This document shows, piece after piece, positions 9,473-18,831 of a DNA stretch of 64,000 bases. Below the pieces are notes generated by a model that saw only the letters and a list, made by a program, of their open reading frames with translations, did not search any database and was not told where the DNA came from. The stretch covers positions 62,001-126,000 of the forward strand of contig NZ_BAABWE010000002.1 in NCBI RefSeq assembly GCF_040371755.1, given 5' to 3'. The DNA comes from Bermanella sp040371755 (GTDB taxonomy: Bacteria; Pseudomonadota; Gammaproteobacteria; Pseudomonadales; Oceanobacteraceae). Both the position numbers and the translations under genes were made by a program. Numbering within the stretch: the first letter of the stretch is position 1; the number at the start of each line of letters is the position of its first letter.

Positions 9473-9940
9473 TTAGTCTCTAAAATAATGCCTAACAACT
9501 AACAATAAGTTATACCAAAGCGGCCAAATAAACGCACTGCCCACTGAAGGCCAGAGTAGTGCCGCTTTAGACTGCCCTAAAACAACTGATTCACTCCAAT
9601 AGCGGACCAATAAAAATAATCCCACCAGAACAAACACAATAAAACTTTGCTGAAGCGGATTATATAAGCGCAATCGAGAATGCAGTAAAATAACCAAATA
9701 TGCCATGACGCTCATAGCAAATGCATTTAGCCCCAATAAACTGCCATGGAGCACATCTAATAATAATCCCATGGCAAAACCTAAAAACACACCTGTTACT
9801 TCAGGTTTAACTAATATCCAAAAAATAAGTGTCATAGCCACCCATTCGGGGCGAATATAGTCTATCAGCCTAGGCATTGGAAAAGATGCCAATACAAACG
9901 CCAAAAAGAACGTAGGTAAGATAATCCCATAGGCACGCAT
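9473..9940 (-). CDS. mreD: MreD, rod-shape membrane protein
   Basis: This 155-residue, very hydrophobic protein has about five membrane helices and starts with a short cytosolic lead (MRAYGIILPTFFLAF). It is the membrane partner of MreC in the elongasome, which directs lateral peptidoglycan synthesis. Sequence conservation in MreD is low, and the call rests on length, hydropathy, the GLLLDVLHG segment and the fixed order mreB-mreC-mreD-maf. Its start overlaps the mreC stop by one base (TAATG), typical of coupled translation. Confidence 0.92.
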   Translation of the reverse strand: MRAYGIILPTFFLAFVLASFPMPRLIDYIRPEWVAMTLIFWILVKPEVTGVFLGFAMGLLLDVLHGSLLGLNAFAMSVMAYLVILLHSRLRLYNPLQQSFIVFVLVGLFLLVRYWSESVVLGQSKAALLWPSVGSAFIWPLWYNLLLVVRHYFRD

Positions 9941-10878
9941 TATGAGTCACCTCCTTGCTTGGGTGTTACATCAGGCAACTGACTCTCTTTAGAAAAAACT
10001 AATAACACGTAACGGGAACGATCAAGATGCGCCTCTGGTTTTGCCGACACAATAGCAAAAGGCTCACCAGGGTCATGCTCTACCTTGGTGATTACTCCAA
10101 CTGGATAACCTCTCGGGTAACGGGAGCCCAAACCAGAACTCACCAGTAAATCCCCTTCTTGTATATCCGCGGTATCAGGTACATATATCAAGGCAAGTTC
10201 GTCTAAACGACCAGAACCCACAGCAATGGCGCGAATACCATTACGGTTCACCAAAACAGGAATTGCATGGTTACTATCCGCTAATAACAATACTCGAGAA
10301 GTAAAAGGCAGTACTTCAATCACCTGCCCCATTAATCCTTGATCATCTAAAATAGGTTGACCCACAAACACGCCGTGCTTTGCGCCCTTGTTAATAATAA
10401 TATGATGGGTATAAGGATCAGGGTCTACACCGATTAACTCCGCTACTTGAACTTTGTCGTCTAATAATTCAGATGCATTAAGTAATTCACGTAATCGGTT
10501 ATTTTCAGCCCGCATAGATACCATTTGCTGAACTTTTTGCTTAAGAACTAATGACTCATTACGCAGACGATCATTCTCTTCTTGCAAGCTAGCACGACTA
10601 ACAGCAGACTTTTCAGCCCACATGCCTAATTGACCTGGGATACCTGAAACCCACTGAACGGGTGTAATTAAATACCCAAGAGTGGATCTTAGGTGATGTA
10701 CTGGCTCAAGGTACTTATCAGCCAGCATCAAAGTGACCGACAGCATAACCGCCAATAGCATTCGAGCGTTATAAGATTGGCCAGAACTAAATATGCCCTT
10801 AATGATTGGCTCCTTAAGACTTAAATAATTGTAGAAGTTGTCTCTTCGGGCTATACGCACAAAATGCGCAACCCTCAC
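9940..10878 (-). CDS. mreC: MreC, rod-shape determining protein
   Basis: This 312-residue bitopic protein has a basic cytosolic N-terminus, one membrane helix at about 40-57, a coiled coil at about 85-120 (many Glu/Leu/Arg heptads ending in MRAENNRLRELL), and the two beta-barrel MreC periplasmic domain with IINKGAKHGVFVGQPILDDQ and SSGLGSRYPRGYPVG. MreC links MreB filaments to PBP2/RodA. The tail after about residue 290 is short and polar. It lies 42 bases after mreB. ATG 10878 is the best start; later methionines would cut into the anchor's leader. Confidence 0.95.
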   Translation of the reverse strand: MRVAHFVRIARRDNFYNYLSLKEPIIKGIFSSGQSYNARMLLAVMLSVTLMLADKYLEPVHHLRSTLGYLITPVQWVSGIPGQLGMWAEKSAVSRASLQEENDRLRNESLVLKQKVQQMVSMRAENNRLRELLNASELLDDKVQVAELIGVDPDPYTHHIIINKGAKHGVFVGQPILDDQGLMGQVIEVLPFTSRVLLLADSNHAIPVLVNRNGIRAIAVGSGRLDELALIYVPDTADIQEGDLLVSSGLGSRYPRGYPVGVITKVEHDPGEPFAIVSAKPEAHLDRSRYVLLVFSKESQLPDVTPKQGGDS

Positions 10879-10920
10879 GGATTACGCATTCTCTACAAAG
10901 CTAGACTAAATAGTAACCAA

Positions 10921-11961
10921 TTAATATTCAGAAGCTAATAAATCCAATTGCTGGTCTGTCATGGTTTCTAAAGCTCGACCACCACCACGGGCAACACAGG
11001 TCAAAGGATCATCTGCCACAATAACAGGTAAGCCAGTCTCTTCGCTTAATAACTTGTCTAAATCACGAAGCATAGCGCCACCACCCGTCAGTACTAGACC
11101 ACGTTCAGCTATGTCAGAAGCCAATTCAGGCGGACATTGTTCAAGAGCACTTTTCACCGCCTGCACAATAGCCGCTAAGGATTCTTGTAGTGCCTCAAGG
11201 ATTTCGTTGCTGTTTAACGTGAAAGAACGTGGAATACCTTCTGCCAGATTACGACCACGTACATCAATTTCACGAACTTCACCACCAGGGTAAGCTGTAC
11301 CAATCTCTTGTTTGATACGTTCAGCTGTGGCTTCACCAATCAACGAGCCATAATTGCGACGCACATAGGTCACTATAGATTCGTCAAACTTATCACCACC
11401 GACTTTCACCGATTCAGAATACACCACACCATTCAAAGAAATAATGGCGATTTCTGTGGTACCACCACCGATATCCACCACCATAGAACCGCTGGCTTCT
11501 TCAACAGGCAAGCCTGCACCTATAGCCGCAGCCATTGGCTCTTCTATTAAATAGACCTTACGAGCACCGGCACCGACACAGGATTCACGAATAGCTTTAC
11601 GCTCAACCTGTGTGGATTTACATGGTACACACACAAGCACACGAGGGCTTGGAGTGAAAAAACTGTCTTCGTGTACTTTTTTAATAAAGTGCTGCAACAT
11701 TTTTTCAGTCACTTGGAAATCAGCGATAACACCATCTTTCAAAGGACGAATTGCTTGAATGTTTCCAGGTGTACGACCCAACATACGTTTCGCATCATGG
11801 CCTACAGCAGCCACTGTTTTTTGATTCCCCTGACTGCGAACAGCAACCACTGAAGGCTCATTCAGAGTGATGCCTTTCTCGCGTTCGTAGATTAGTGTGT
11901 TGGCTGTTCCAAGGTCAATGGATAGATCACTTGAGAACATCCCTCTTAGTTTTTTAAACAT
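10921..11961 (-). CDS. mreB: MreB, bacterial actin for rod shape
   Basis: The 346-residue MreB is full length. It has the amphipathic N-terminus MFKKLRGMFS, phosphate-1 loop DLGTANTLIY, phosphate-2 DIGGGTTEIA and the adenosine motif LTGGGAMLRDLD. MreB filaments under the inner membrane organise elongasome movement. It is the first gene of the minus-strand mreBCD-maf-rng-yhdP-nit series and is divergent from gatC across 144 bases. Open frames on the opposite strand of this gene are shadows. Confidence 0.98.
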   Translation of the reverse strand: MFKKLRGMFSSDLSIDLGTANTLIYEREKGITLNEPSVVAVRSQGNQKTVAAVGHDAKRMLGRTPGNIQAIRPLKDGVIADFQVTEKMLQHFIKKVHEDSFFTPSPRVLVCVPCKSTQVERKAIRESCVGAGARKVYLIEEPMAAAIGAGLPVEEASGSMVVDIGGGTTEIAIISLNGVVYSESVKVGGDKFDESIVTYVRRNYGSLIGEATAERIKQEIGTAYPGGEVREIDVRGRNLAEGIPRSFTLNSNEILEALQESLAAIVQAVKSALEQCPPELASDIAERGLVLTGGGAMLRDLDKLLSEETGLPVIVADDPLTCVARGGGRALETMTDQQLDLLASEY

Positions 11962-12105
11962 TCAATATTTCCAATGTAACTGTAGAGACTGTCATTTGCT
12001 GCTTAGACTATCAACGGCGGGCTTTTTGGGCAAGGCACAAATGTGGTAAGTTACGCACCTTTCACACACTTTACATGTAAAGCCACAAAAGGCAGAGAAA
12101 ATACC

Positions 12106-12393
12106 ATGGCGCTTGATCGTTCAGATGTCACCAATATTGCAAATTTGGCCCGTTTGGCCATTGCAGAAGACAACATTGACCAATATCAACAAGAACTAAG
12201 CAGTATTTTGGCTTTAGTTGAGCAAATGAATGCCGTCAATACCGACAATATACAGCCTTTGGCTCATCCTACCGATGCAGTACAAAGATTACGCAGCGAT
12301 CAGGTAACTGAAGTAAATGATCGCGAAAAATTCATGGCCAATGCTCCAGCTCAAGAAAACGGCCTATTTTTAGTACCAAAAGTTGTAGAGTAA
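12106..12393 (+). CDS. gatC: GatC, Asp/Glu-tRNA amidotransferase subunit C
   Basis: Start ATG 12106 (MALDRSDVTNIANLARL) gives 95 residues, the normal GatC size, and is preceded by GGCAGAGAAA. A longer frame from 12043 would add 21 residues that do not look like GatC. GatC wraps around GatA and stabilises the GatCAB complex, which converts Glu-tRNA(Gln) and/or Asp-tRNA(Asn) to the amidated forms. LARLAI and VEQMNAVNTD match the family core. It is 6 bases upstream of gatA, in the gatCAB operon divergent from mreB. Confidence 0.96.
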   Translation: MALDRSDVTNIANLARLAIAEDNIDQYQQELSSILALVEQMNAVNTDNIQPLAHPTDAVQRLRSDQVTEVNDREKFMANAPAQENGLFLVPKVVE

Positions 12394-12399
12394 TTAATC

Positions 12400-13866
12400 A
12401 TGGCATTGCATAACCTAACCCTTGCCCAAATTTCTAAGGGCCTAGAAGCCGGTGATTTCACCAGTGTCGAGATCACTCAACATTTCCTTGATCGCATCAA
12501 TCAATTTGATAAAGGCGAAAACGGTCTGAATAGTTTTATCACGATTAGTGAAAAACAAGCCTTAATCGACGCACAGGCCGCCGATGAACGTCGCGCTGCA
12601 GGCAACGCAACACAGTGGACTGGTGTACCGTTTGCCCATAAGGATATTTTTTGTACAGATGGCACATTAACTACCTGTGGATCAAAAATGCTTAGCAATT
12701 TTGTCCCCCCTTATGACGCCACCGTGGTTGAAAACATGAAACGCGAAGGGGCTGTGTGTTTGGGTAAAACCAACATGGACGAATTCGCCATGGGTTCCTC
12801 TAACGAATCATCGTTTTACGGCGCGGTCAAAAACCCATGGAATAACGAAACTATCCCCGGTGGCTCATCTGGTGGCTCCGCTGCCGCCGTTGCCGCCCGT
12901 TTAGTACCAGCAGCTACCGGTACCGATACTGGTGGTTCCATCCGCCAACCTTCTGCTTTGTGTGGTTTAACTGGTTTAAAACCCACTTATGGTCGTTGTT
13001 CACGCTGGGGCATGATTGCTTATGCCTCATCTTTAGACCAAGCAGGCCCAATGGCACGCACCGCTGAAGACGCCGCCATGATGTTAAATGTAATGGCCAG
13101 TTTTGATGAAAAAGACAGCACCAGCATTAATCAAGACGTGCCTGATTACACCGCCACACTAAACGATGATTTAGCAGGTAAAGTCATTGGCCTTCCAAAA
13201 GAGTTTTTCCCCGACAGCCTAGACGGCGAAATGAAACAAACCATGAAGGCTGCCATTGCTGAATTTGAAAAACTCGGCTGCACAGTAAAAGAAATCTCAC
13301 TGCCAAGTACCGACCTCGCCATTCCGGCCTACTACGTGGTAGCGCCAGCAGAATGTTCTGCCAACCTATCACGCATGGATGGCGTGCGTTTTGGTCACCG
13401 CTGTGAAGACCCTAAAGACGTAGAAGATTTATACAAGCGTTCACGTGGAGAAGGTTTTGGCGACGAAGTGAAACGCCGCATCATGATCGGCACCTACGCA
13501 CTGTCTACTGGTTTTTACGATGCCTACTACGTAAAAGCGCAAAAAATTCGCCGCTTAATCAAAAACGATTTTGTTAAAGCATTTGAAGAAGTGGATTTCA
13601 TTATGGGGCCGGTTACACCTAGCCCTGCGTTTAAAATCGGTGAAAAATCGGGTGACCCAGTCGAAATGTACATGGAAGATAAATTCACGCTTTCATGTAA
13701 CTTAGCGGGCCTTCCAGGCATGTCCATTCCAGCCGGCCAAATTAACGGTTTGCCAGTTGGCTTACAGATTATGGGTAACTACTGGAATGAAGCGTCCATG
13801 CTAAACGCTGCACACAAGTTCCAGCAAGTGACTGATTTCCACCAACAAGCACCAGCGAATATCTAA
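12400..13866 (+). CDS. gatA: GatA, Asp/Glu-tRNA amidotransferase subunit A (amidase)
   Basis: This 488-residue amidase-signature enzyme has the Ser-cisSer-Lys triad in place: Lys81 in FAHKDIF, the GGSSGGS loop at about 154-160, and Ser180 in GTDTGGSIRQPSA. It releases ammonia from glutamine, and the ammonia is channelled to GatB for transamidation of misacylated tRNA. Length and motifs are normal throughout. It is in operon with gatC (6 bases) and gatB (10 bases, with AAGGAG ahead of the gatB start). Confidence 0.98.
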   Translation: MALHNLTLAQISKGLEAGDFTSVEITQHFLDRINQFDKGENGLNSFITISEKQALIDAQAADERRAAGNATQWTGVPFAHKDIFCTDGTLTTCGSKMLSNFVPPYDATVVENMKREGAVCLGKTNMDEFAMGSSNESSFYGAVKNPWNNETIPGGSSGGSAAAVAARLVPAATGTDTGGSIRQPSALCGLTGLKPTYGRCSRWGMIAYASSLDQAGPMARTAEDAAMMLNVMASFDEKDSTSINQDVPDYTATLNDDLAGKVIGLPKEFFPDSLDGEMKQTMKAAIAEFEKLGCTVKEISLPSTDLAIPAYYVVAPAECSANLSRMDGVRFGHRCEDPKDVEDLYKRSRGEGFGDEVKRRIMIGTYALSTGFYDAYYVKAQKIRRLIKNDFVKAFEEVDFIMGPVTPSPAFKIGEKSGDPVEMYMEDKFTLSCNLAGLPGMSIPAGQINGLPVGLQIMGNYWNEASMLNAAHKFQQVTDFHQQAPANI

Positions 13867-13876
13867 GGAGTCGAAA

Positions 13877-15331
13877 ATGGAATGGGAAGTAGTAATCGGC
13901 TTAGAGATTCATGCTCAGTTGGCCACAAAATCTAAAATATTTTCAGGCTCTAGCACCGCATTTGGCGCAGAACCTAACACACAAGCATCACTGGTTGATT
14001 TAGGTCTACCGGGTGTTTTACCTGTATTTAACGAACAAGCCCTCGCTATGGCGGTTAAATTTGGTTGCGCTATTGATGCCGAGATTGGCAAAGTATCGGT
14101 GTTTGATCGTAAAAACTATTTTTACCCCGATTCGCCAAAAGGTTATCAAACCACCCAATTGCATCACCCAATCGTGGGCATGGGTCACATAGATATCACC
14201 TTGGATGACGGCTCAACTCGACGCATCAACGTCACCCGCGCTCACCTAGAAGAAGACGCCGGAAAATCATTACATGAAGATTTCCACGGACAATCTGGCA
14301 TTGATTTAAACCGTGCAGGTACACCGCTCATTGAAATTGTATCCGAGCCAGAAATTCGCAGCGCCAAAGAAGCGGTGGCTTACTTTAAAAAAATGCACAG
14401 CATCGTAACCTACCTTGGCATTTGTGATGGTGATTTATCACAGGGCTCAATGCGTTGTGACTGTAACGTATCTTTGCGCCCTAAAGGCCAAGAAGAGTTC
14501 GGCACCCGCACTGAAATTAAAAACGTCAACAGTTTCCGTTTTGTAGAGCAAGCCATTAACGTGGAAATCGAACGTCAAATGGACATCCTTGAAGACGGCG
14601 GTAGCATCACTCAAGAAACCCGTTTGTTTGATGCCAATAAAATGGAAACCCGTTCAATGCGTTCAAAAGAAGTGGCCAACGATTATCGCTACTTTCCTTG
14701 CCCTGACTTATTACCGATTGTCATTGACGACGAATACATTCAAACCATTCGTGACACCCTACCTGAACTGCCTGATCAAAAGAAACAGCGCTTAATGGAT
14801 GAAAACGGCCTAAGTGAATACGACGCCAGCGTCCTGTCATCTACCCGTGAAATGGCCGACTACTTTGAAGCCGTTGCTAAAGCCTGTGATGATTACAAGC
14901 TAGCCGCAAACTGGGTAATGGGTGAGCTTTCTGCTGCGTTAAATAAAAACGAAGTAGACATCAAAAACAGCCCTGTTAAAGCAGAGCAACTGGGTGCCAT
15001 GATTGCACGCATCAAAGACAACACCATTTCAAGCAAAGGCGGCAAAGACGTATTTGCGGCATTGTGGGATGAAAAAGGTGACGACGTTGATGCACTGATC
15101 GACTCGCTTGGCTTAAAACAAGTAAGCGACACCGGAGCCATTGAAGCCATCGTTGATGAAGTGATTGCCAACAGCCCGAAACAAGTTGAGCAGTACGTGA
15201 CAGCTGAGCCAGATAAGCGTGGCAAAATGATTGGCTTCTTTGTGGGTCAAGTCATGAAGGCCTCGAAAGGTGCGGCTAACCCCGGCATGGTAAATAAAAT
15301 ACTGAAAGAAAAACTAGATGCGAAGTGTTAG
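13877..15331 (+). CDS. gatB: GatB, Asp/Glu-tRNA amidotransferase subunit B
   Basis: This 484-residue GatB opens with WEVVIGLEIHAQLATKSKIFSG. The catalytic cradle carries the family's RCDCNVSLRP, and a helical tail plus YqeY-like domain (about 330-484) contacts the tRNA. GatB phosphorylates the acceptor amino acid and amidates it with ammonia from GatA. It is the last gene of gatCAB. Its TAG stop (15329-15331) falls inside the first unit of a nine-copy GTTAGAC repeat, and a strong terminator follows at 15404. AAGGAG precedes ATG 13877. Confidence 0.98.
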   Translation: MEWEVVIGLEIHAQLATKSKIFSGSSTAFGAEPNTQASLVDLGLPGVLPVFNEQALAMAVKFGCAIDAEIGKVSVFDRKNYFYPDSPKGYQTTQLHHPIVGMGHIDITLDDGSTRRINVTRAHLEEDAGKSLHEDFHGQSGIDLNRAGTPLIEIVSEPEIRSAKEAVAYFKKMHSIVTYLGICDGDLSQGSMRCDCNVSLRPKGQEEFGTRTEIKNVNSFRFVEQAINVEIERQMDILEDGGSITQETRLFDANKMETRSMRSKEVANDYRYFPCPDLLPIVIDDEYIQTIRDTLPELPDQKKQRLMDENGLSEYDASVLSSTREMADYFEAVAKACDDYKLAANWVMGELSAALNKNEVDIKNSPVKAEQLGAMIARIKDNTISSKGGKDVFAALWDEKGDDVDALIDSLGLKQVSDTGAIEAIVDEVIANSPKQVEQYVTAEPDKRGKMIGFFVGQVMKASKGAANPGMVNKILKEKLDAKC

Positions 15332-15389
15332 ACGTTAGACGTTAGACGTTAGACGTTAGACGTTAGACGTTAGACGTTAGACGTTAGAC
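15327..15389 (+). repeat. Nine perfect tandem copies of the 7-bp unit GTTAGAC
   Basis: Bases 15327-15389 are exactly nine head-to-tail GTTAGAC units with no mismatch. The array starts four bases before the end of gatB, so the gatB stop TAG is part of unit one. Because the unit is 7 bp and contains TAG, every reading frame meets a stop within 21 bases, so copy-number change cannot extend GatB. The array lies between the stop codon and the terminator hairpin and is transcribed in the gatCAB 3' UTR. Such perfect arrays change length by replication slippage. Confidence 0.98.
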
Positions 15390-15403
15390 GTCATCAAATT
15401 GAG

Positions 15404-15433
15404 AACCGCTTGTGGAAACACAAGCGGTTTTTT
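15404..15433 (+). terminator. gatCAB terminator
   Basis: An 11-bp perfect stem AACCGCTTGTG / CACAAGCGGTT with a GAAA tetraloop (15415-15418) is followed by a T run (15428-15433). It is a strong intrinsic terminator 73 bases after the gatB stop, just past the 7-bp repeat array. Confidence 0.93.
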
Positions 15434-15534
15434 ATTCCTCATACAAAATAAAGTACCCTGACCCCTTCATTAATCCCACGCGTTAGTACGAAGTAAGTAA
15501 CACCCTATCAACAAAGGCACCAAGCGGATCAAGC

Positions 15535-16788
15535 TCACAACAACAAACGATCAAATGGCTCAATCATGACAGTGTCGCCTGCCTGCACTGAACCCCTATC
15601 TTGCTCCAATACTATGTAACAATTTGCGCGGCTCATGGAGGTCAGCATGCCGGAACCTTGGCTCCCCGTAAGCTGCACTATCAACTCACCATGTGCAGTT
15701 AATTGATACACTCCTCGTTGAAAATCCATACGCCCCGGTTGTTTACGTATATTGGTAGCAGCTACAGCTTTTAAACGTAAAGGAGGCTGCTGCTCTTGTC
15801 CTGAGATTTTTCTTAATAGCGGAATGGCCAATTGATGCAAAGTCACCAATGCGCTAACCGGATTACCCGGTAAGCCAATAAAGTAACTATCTGGCAAAAA
15901 GCCAAAGGCAAAAGGCTTGCCCGGTTTGATGGCAAGCTTCCAAAAATAAATACGACCTAATTCCTCTAACACTGTTTTTGTGTAATCGGCTTCACCTACC
16001 GAAACACCACCTGATGTAATGACAACATCGGCCCATGCGTCGGCTTGGGTGAAAGCTCTTTTTAACGCATTTATGTCATCTTCAATAATACCAAAGTTCA
16101 TTAATTCAACGCCAAAGCGCTGTAAAACCGCTCCTACCGTGTAACCATTGCTCTCATAGAACTGACCAATATTTAAAGGCTTCCCCGGCGTTTGTAGCTC
16201 ATCTCCGGTACTCATGAGCGCAACCTTAATAGGTGCAAACACTGTTACATGGGAAAATCCCAAACTGGCCAATAATCCAATATCAGCTGGTGTTAAGCAT
16301 CTACCTTTACCTAAAACGATTTGCCCTTGAGCGATATCTTCTCCGGCTCTTCGAATGTTTTCACCCGACCGTACCGCTTTTTCAATGATAATTATATTAT
16401 CTTGAGTTAAGGTATTTTCTTGCATTACAACCGCATCGCACCCAGCGGGCACCTGCCCTCCGGTCATAATGCGCGCACATTGACCCATACCAATGACACC
16501 ATCAAATGGATGACCTGCAAACACTTTGGCCACTTGCTCTAACTGTGCACCATTTACAGCGTCTTCTATGCGTACAGCAAAACCATCCATAGCACTGTTA
16601 TCTGCTGCTGGAATATTTATGTTACTAACGACCGATTTCGATAAAACACGACCTAAGGCTTCCTCAATAGGCAGTGTCGTGGTGCGGGTCATCACCTCAA
16701 CTTTTGCTAAAAGTTGCCCTAAAGCATCATCAAACGGAGTTAATCCGGGTGTACTGCAGCAATCAGTCATAGCTTTTACACTTTCCAT
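15535..16788 (-). CDS. moeA: MoeA, molybdopterin molybdenumtransferase
   Basis: At 417 residues it is full-length MoeA, with NSAMDGFAV near the N-terminus, RRAGEDIAQG, MSTGDEL in the MogA-like domain, SGGVSVGEADYTK, and GLPGNPVSALVTLH; a C-terminal beta domain closes it. MoeA inserts molybdate into adenylylated molybdopterin to form Moco. It stands alone here, without moaB or mobA beside it, converging on gatB. The start is either 16788 or the internal Met at residue 7; both leave all domains intact. The frame on the opposite strand at its 5' end is a shadow. Confidence 0.95.
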   Translation of the reverse strand: MESVKAMTDCCSTPGLTPFDDALGQLLAKVEVMTRTTTLPIEEALGRVLSKSVVSNINIPAADNSAMDGFAVRIEDAVNGAQLEQVAKVFAGHPFDGVIGMGQCARIMTGGQVPAGCDAVVMQENTLTQDNIIIIEKAVRSGENIRRAGEDIAQGQIVLGKGRCLTPADIGLLASLGFSHVTVFAPIKVALMSTGDELQTPGKPLNIGQFYESNGYTVGAVLQRFGVELMNFGIIEDDINALKRAFTQADAWADVVITSGGVSVGEADYTKTVLEELGRIYFWKLAIKPGKPFAFGFLPDSYFIGLPGNPVSALVTLHQLAIPLLRKISGQEQQPPLRLKAVAATNIRKQPGRMDFQRGVYQLTAHGELIVQLTGSQGSGMLTSMSRANCYIVLEQDRGSVQAGDTVMIEPFDRLLL

Positions 16789-16940
16789 TATTCATTGAGA
16801 GCTTTCTAAGTACTCAATTATAGGGTTTTAATCTTCAATACTATTTTGTGTATCTTATCTCAATTAGCACTGTGACGCTTAATCATCTTATCTAATACTC
16901 ACTGCCTGTGCTTGTAGCTTAAACGGCTTATAACACGCAT

Positions 16941-16969
16941 AAAAAAACCGAACCATTTCTGGTTCGGTT
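16941..16969 (-). terminator. Terminator of the acyl-CoA dehydrogenase at 17047
   Basis: AACCGAACCA (16946-16955) pairs with TGGTTCGGTT (16960-16969) around a TTTC loop. Seven A bases at 16941-16947 become a T run on the minus strand. It lies about 80 bases beyond the stop of the minus-strand dehydrogenase. Confidence 0.88.
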
Positions 16970-17046
16970 GTTAAATAAGATCAATGGCTAACTATAACTA
17001 TTAACACCATTGCCCTTGATCAGAGGACAATAAAGTTAATCGCCAA

Positions 17047-18831
17047 TTAGAACTGACCTGCGTCCATTTCATACAAACAATCGGCTCCACCTTTAACGGA
17101 TTCGCTGAGAGAGATGTAGCGAGGAAGTAGACGCTTAACAAAGAAACGAGCTGTAGCGAGCTTGTTTTCGTAAAAAGGCTCAGAGCCTTTATTCTGTAGT
17201 GCTTTTGCCGCCATCATGGCGTACATATAAGCAAAAGAGGTGTAACCAAATACTTGTAGATATTCAACCGATGAGGCTCCAATCTCATTTGGATTATTCT
17301 GTGCTTTATCCATCACCCATTCTGTTAGTTCAGTCAGATTGGCCAAAGCGGCTTTAAGCGGGCTAATGAATTCAGACATCGCTTTGTTATCTACCTGCAA
17401 AGCAATGAAATCGTTAATTTCTTGCTGATAAATCTTGTAGTGTGCCCCACCGTTTGCCGCAATCTTACGGCCAATCAAATCTAATGATTGAATACCATTG
17501 GTACCTTCATAAATTTGAGTAATACGAATATCTCGTACGTGTTGTTCTTGGCCCCACTCACGAATAAAACCATGTCCGCCAAATACCTGCTGCCCAGCCA
17601 CTGCTGACTCTAACGCTAAATCGGTTAAAAATGCTTTCACCACAGGAGTTAATAATGAAACCATGGCTTCGGCGTTTTGCTTTACTTCTTCATCATCAGA
17701 AAATTTAGATAAATCTAACCATTTAGATACATAAGTAGAAAATGCACGAGAACCTTCTGTATTCGCACGCATGATTAACAACATACGACGTACATCCGGA
17801 TGGACAATAATTGGGTCGGCGGCTTTTTCTGGGAATTGCTTGCCTGTAGGTGCTCGCGACTGTAAACGGTCATTGGCATAGACCACAGCATTTTGATACG
17901 AGTTTTCGGCGATGCCTAAACCTTGAATACCTACCGCCACACGCTCGTAATTCATCATGGTGAACATGGCTGCAAGGCCTTTGTTTTCTTCACCCACTAG
18001 CCAGCCTTTAGCGCCGTCAAAGTTCATAACACAGGTAGCAGAACCTTTAATACCCATTTTGTGCTCGATTGAACCACAGCCCATTGGGTTACGTTCACCT
18101 AACGATCCATCTTCATTAACAAGGAACTTAGGCACTAGGAATAACGAGATACCTTTCGGGCCAGTAGGTGCTCCAGGCAATTTTGCCAGTACAAGGTGAA
18201 TGATGTTTTCAGCCATATCGTGCTCACCCCAAGTTATGAAAATCTTGGTGCCTGAAATAGCGAATGAGCCGTCTGCATTGGGTTCCGCTTTAGTACGGAT
18301 AATACCCAAGTCTGTACCGCAATGAGGTTCGGTTAAATCCATGGCACCCGGCCACTGGCCTGAATACATGTTAGGTAGATATTTGTCTTTTAATTCTTGG
18401 CTGCCGTGGGCTTTAAGGGATAAACACGCACCGGCCGTAAGCATGGGCAGTAGGCCAAAAGACACGTTTGAGCCTTGAATCATCTCTTCTACTTGGCCAA
18501 CCAGCATTTTAGGCATACCCATGCCACCAAATTCTGGATCACCACCTAGGGCACCCCAACCCCCTTCGCAGTAGGTTGCATAGGCTTCTTTAAACCCCGG
18601 AGGAGCGGTGACTTGACCTTCATGCCATTTAGAACCGTGCTCGTCACCTTCACGGTTAATAGGTGCGATGACTTGTGCAGCAATTTTGCCCGCTTCCTCA
18701 AGAACAGCGTCAGCGGTTTCAGGGTCAACGACATCCGCTAAACGTGGGTTTTCAGACCACAATTTTGGAGCGTCGAAAACTTCATTAAGTAGGAAACGCA
18801 TGTCGCGTAATGGTGCTTGATACTCAGGCAT
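17047..18831 (-). CDS. Acyl-CoA dehydrogenase, long C-terminal-extension (DmdC-like) type
   Basis: At 594 residues it is much longer than the ~380-residue short- or medium-chain enzymes. It has an N-terminal cap of about 45 residues, the middle FAD-binding region (DLTEPHCGTDLG, ISGTKIFITWGEHD), QVFGGHGFIREWGQEQ, and YEGTNGIQSLDLIGRK carrying the catalytic-base region, then the extra C-terminal helical domain. This architecture is shared by 3-methylmercaptopropionyl-CoA dehydrogenase DmdC and by Pseudomonas long-chain enzymes of the PA0506-0508 type. It oxidises an acyl-CoA to the enoyl-CoA and passes electrons to ETF. The substrate cannot be read from sequence; a fatty-acid role is favoured over DMSP because no other dmd gene is seen. 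It is a close paralogue of 19239-21041. Confidence 0.9.
   Translation of the reverse strand: MPEYQAPLRDMRFLLNEVFDAPKLWSENPRLADVVDPETADAVLEEAGKIAAQVIAPINREGDEHGSKWHEGQVTAPPGFKEAYATYCEGGWGALGGDPEFGGMGMPKMLVGQVEEMIQGSNVSFGLLPMLTAGACLSLKAHGSQELKDKYLPNMYSGQWPGAMDLTEPHCGTDLGIIRTKAEPNADGSFAISGTKIFITWGEHDMAENIIHLVLAKLPGAPTGPKGISLFLVPKFLVNEDGSLGERNPMGCGSIEHKMGIKGSATCVMNFDGAKGWLVGEENKGLAAMFTMMNYERVAVGIQGLGIAENSYQNAVVYANDRLQSRAPTGKQFPEKAADPIIVHPDVRRMLLIMRANTEGSRAFSTYVSKWLDLSKFSDDEEVKQNAEAMVSLLTPVVKAFLTDLALESAVAGQQVFGGHGFIREWGQEQHVRDIRITQIYEGTNGIQSLDLIGRKIAANGGAHYKIYQQEINDFIALQVDNKAMSEFISPLKAALANLTELTEWVMDKAQNNPNEIGASSVEYLQVFGYTSFAYMYAMMAAKALQNKGSEPFYENKLATARFFVKRLLPRYISLSESVKGGADCLYEMDAGQF

Noticed and set aside
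10961..11293. Open frames on the plus strand opposite mreB (also 11308-11550 and 11671-11853).
   Set aside because: They are antisense shadows of a highly conserved gene and show no protein-like features or ribosome site.
12043..12105. A longer start for gatC at 12043.
   Set aside because: It adds 21 residues unlike GatC; ATG 12106 matches the family length and has a ribosome site.
15327..15389. Considered as a CRISPR-like array or a coding repeat.
   Set aside because: The unit is only 7 bp with no spacers, and it contains stop codons in every frame.
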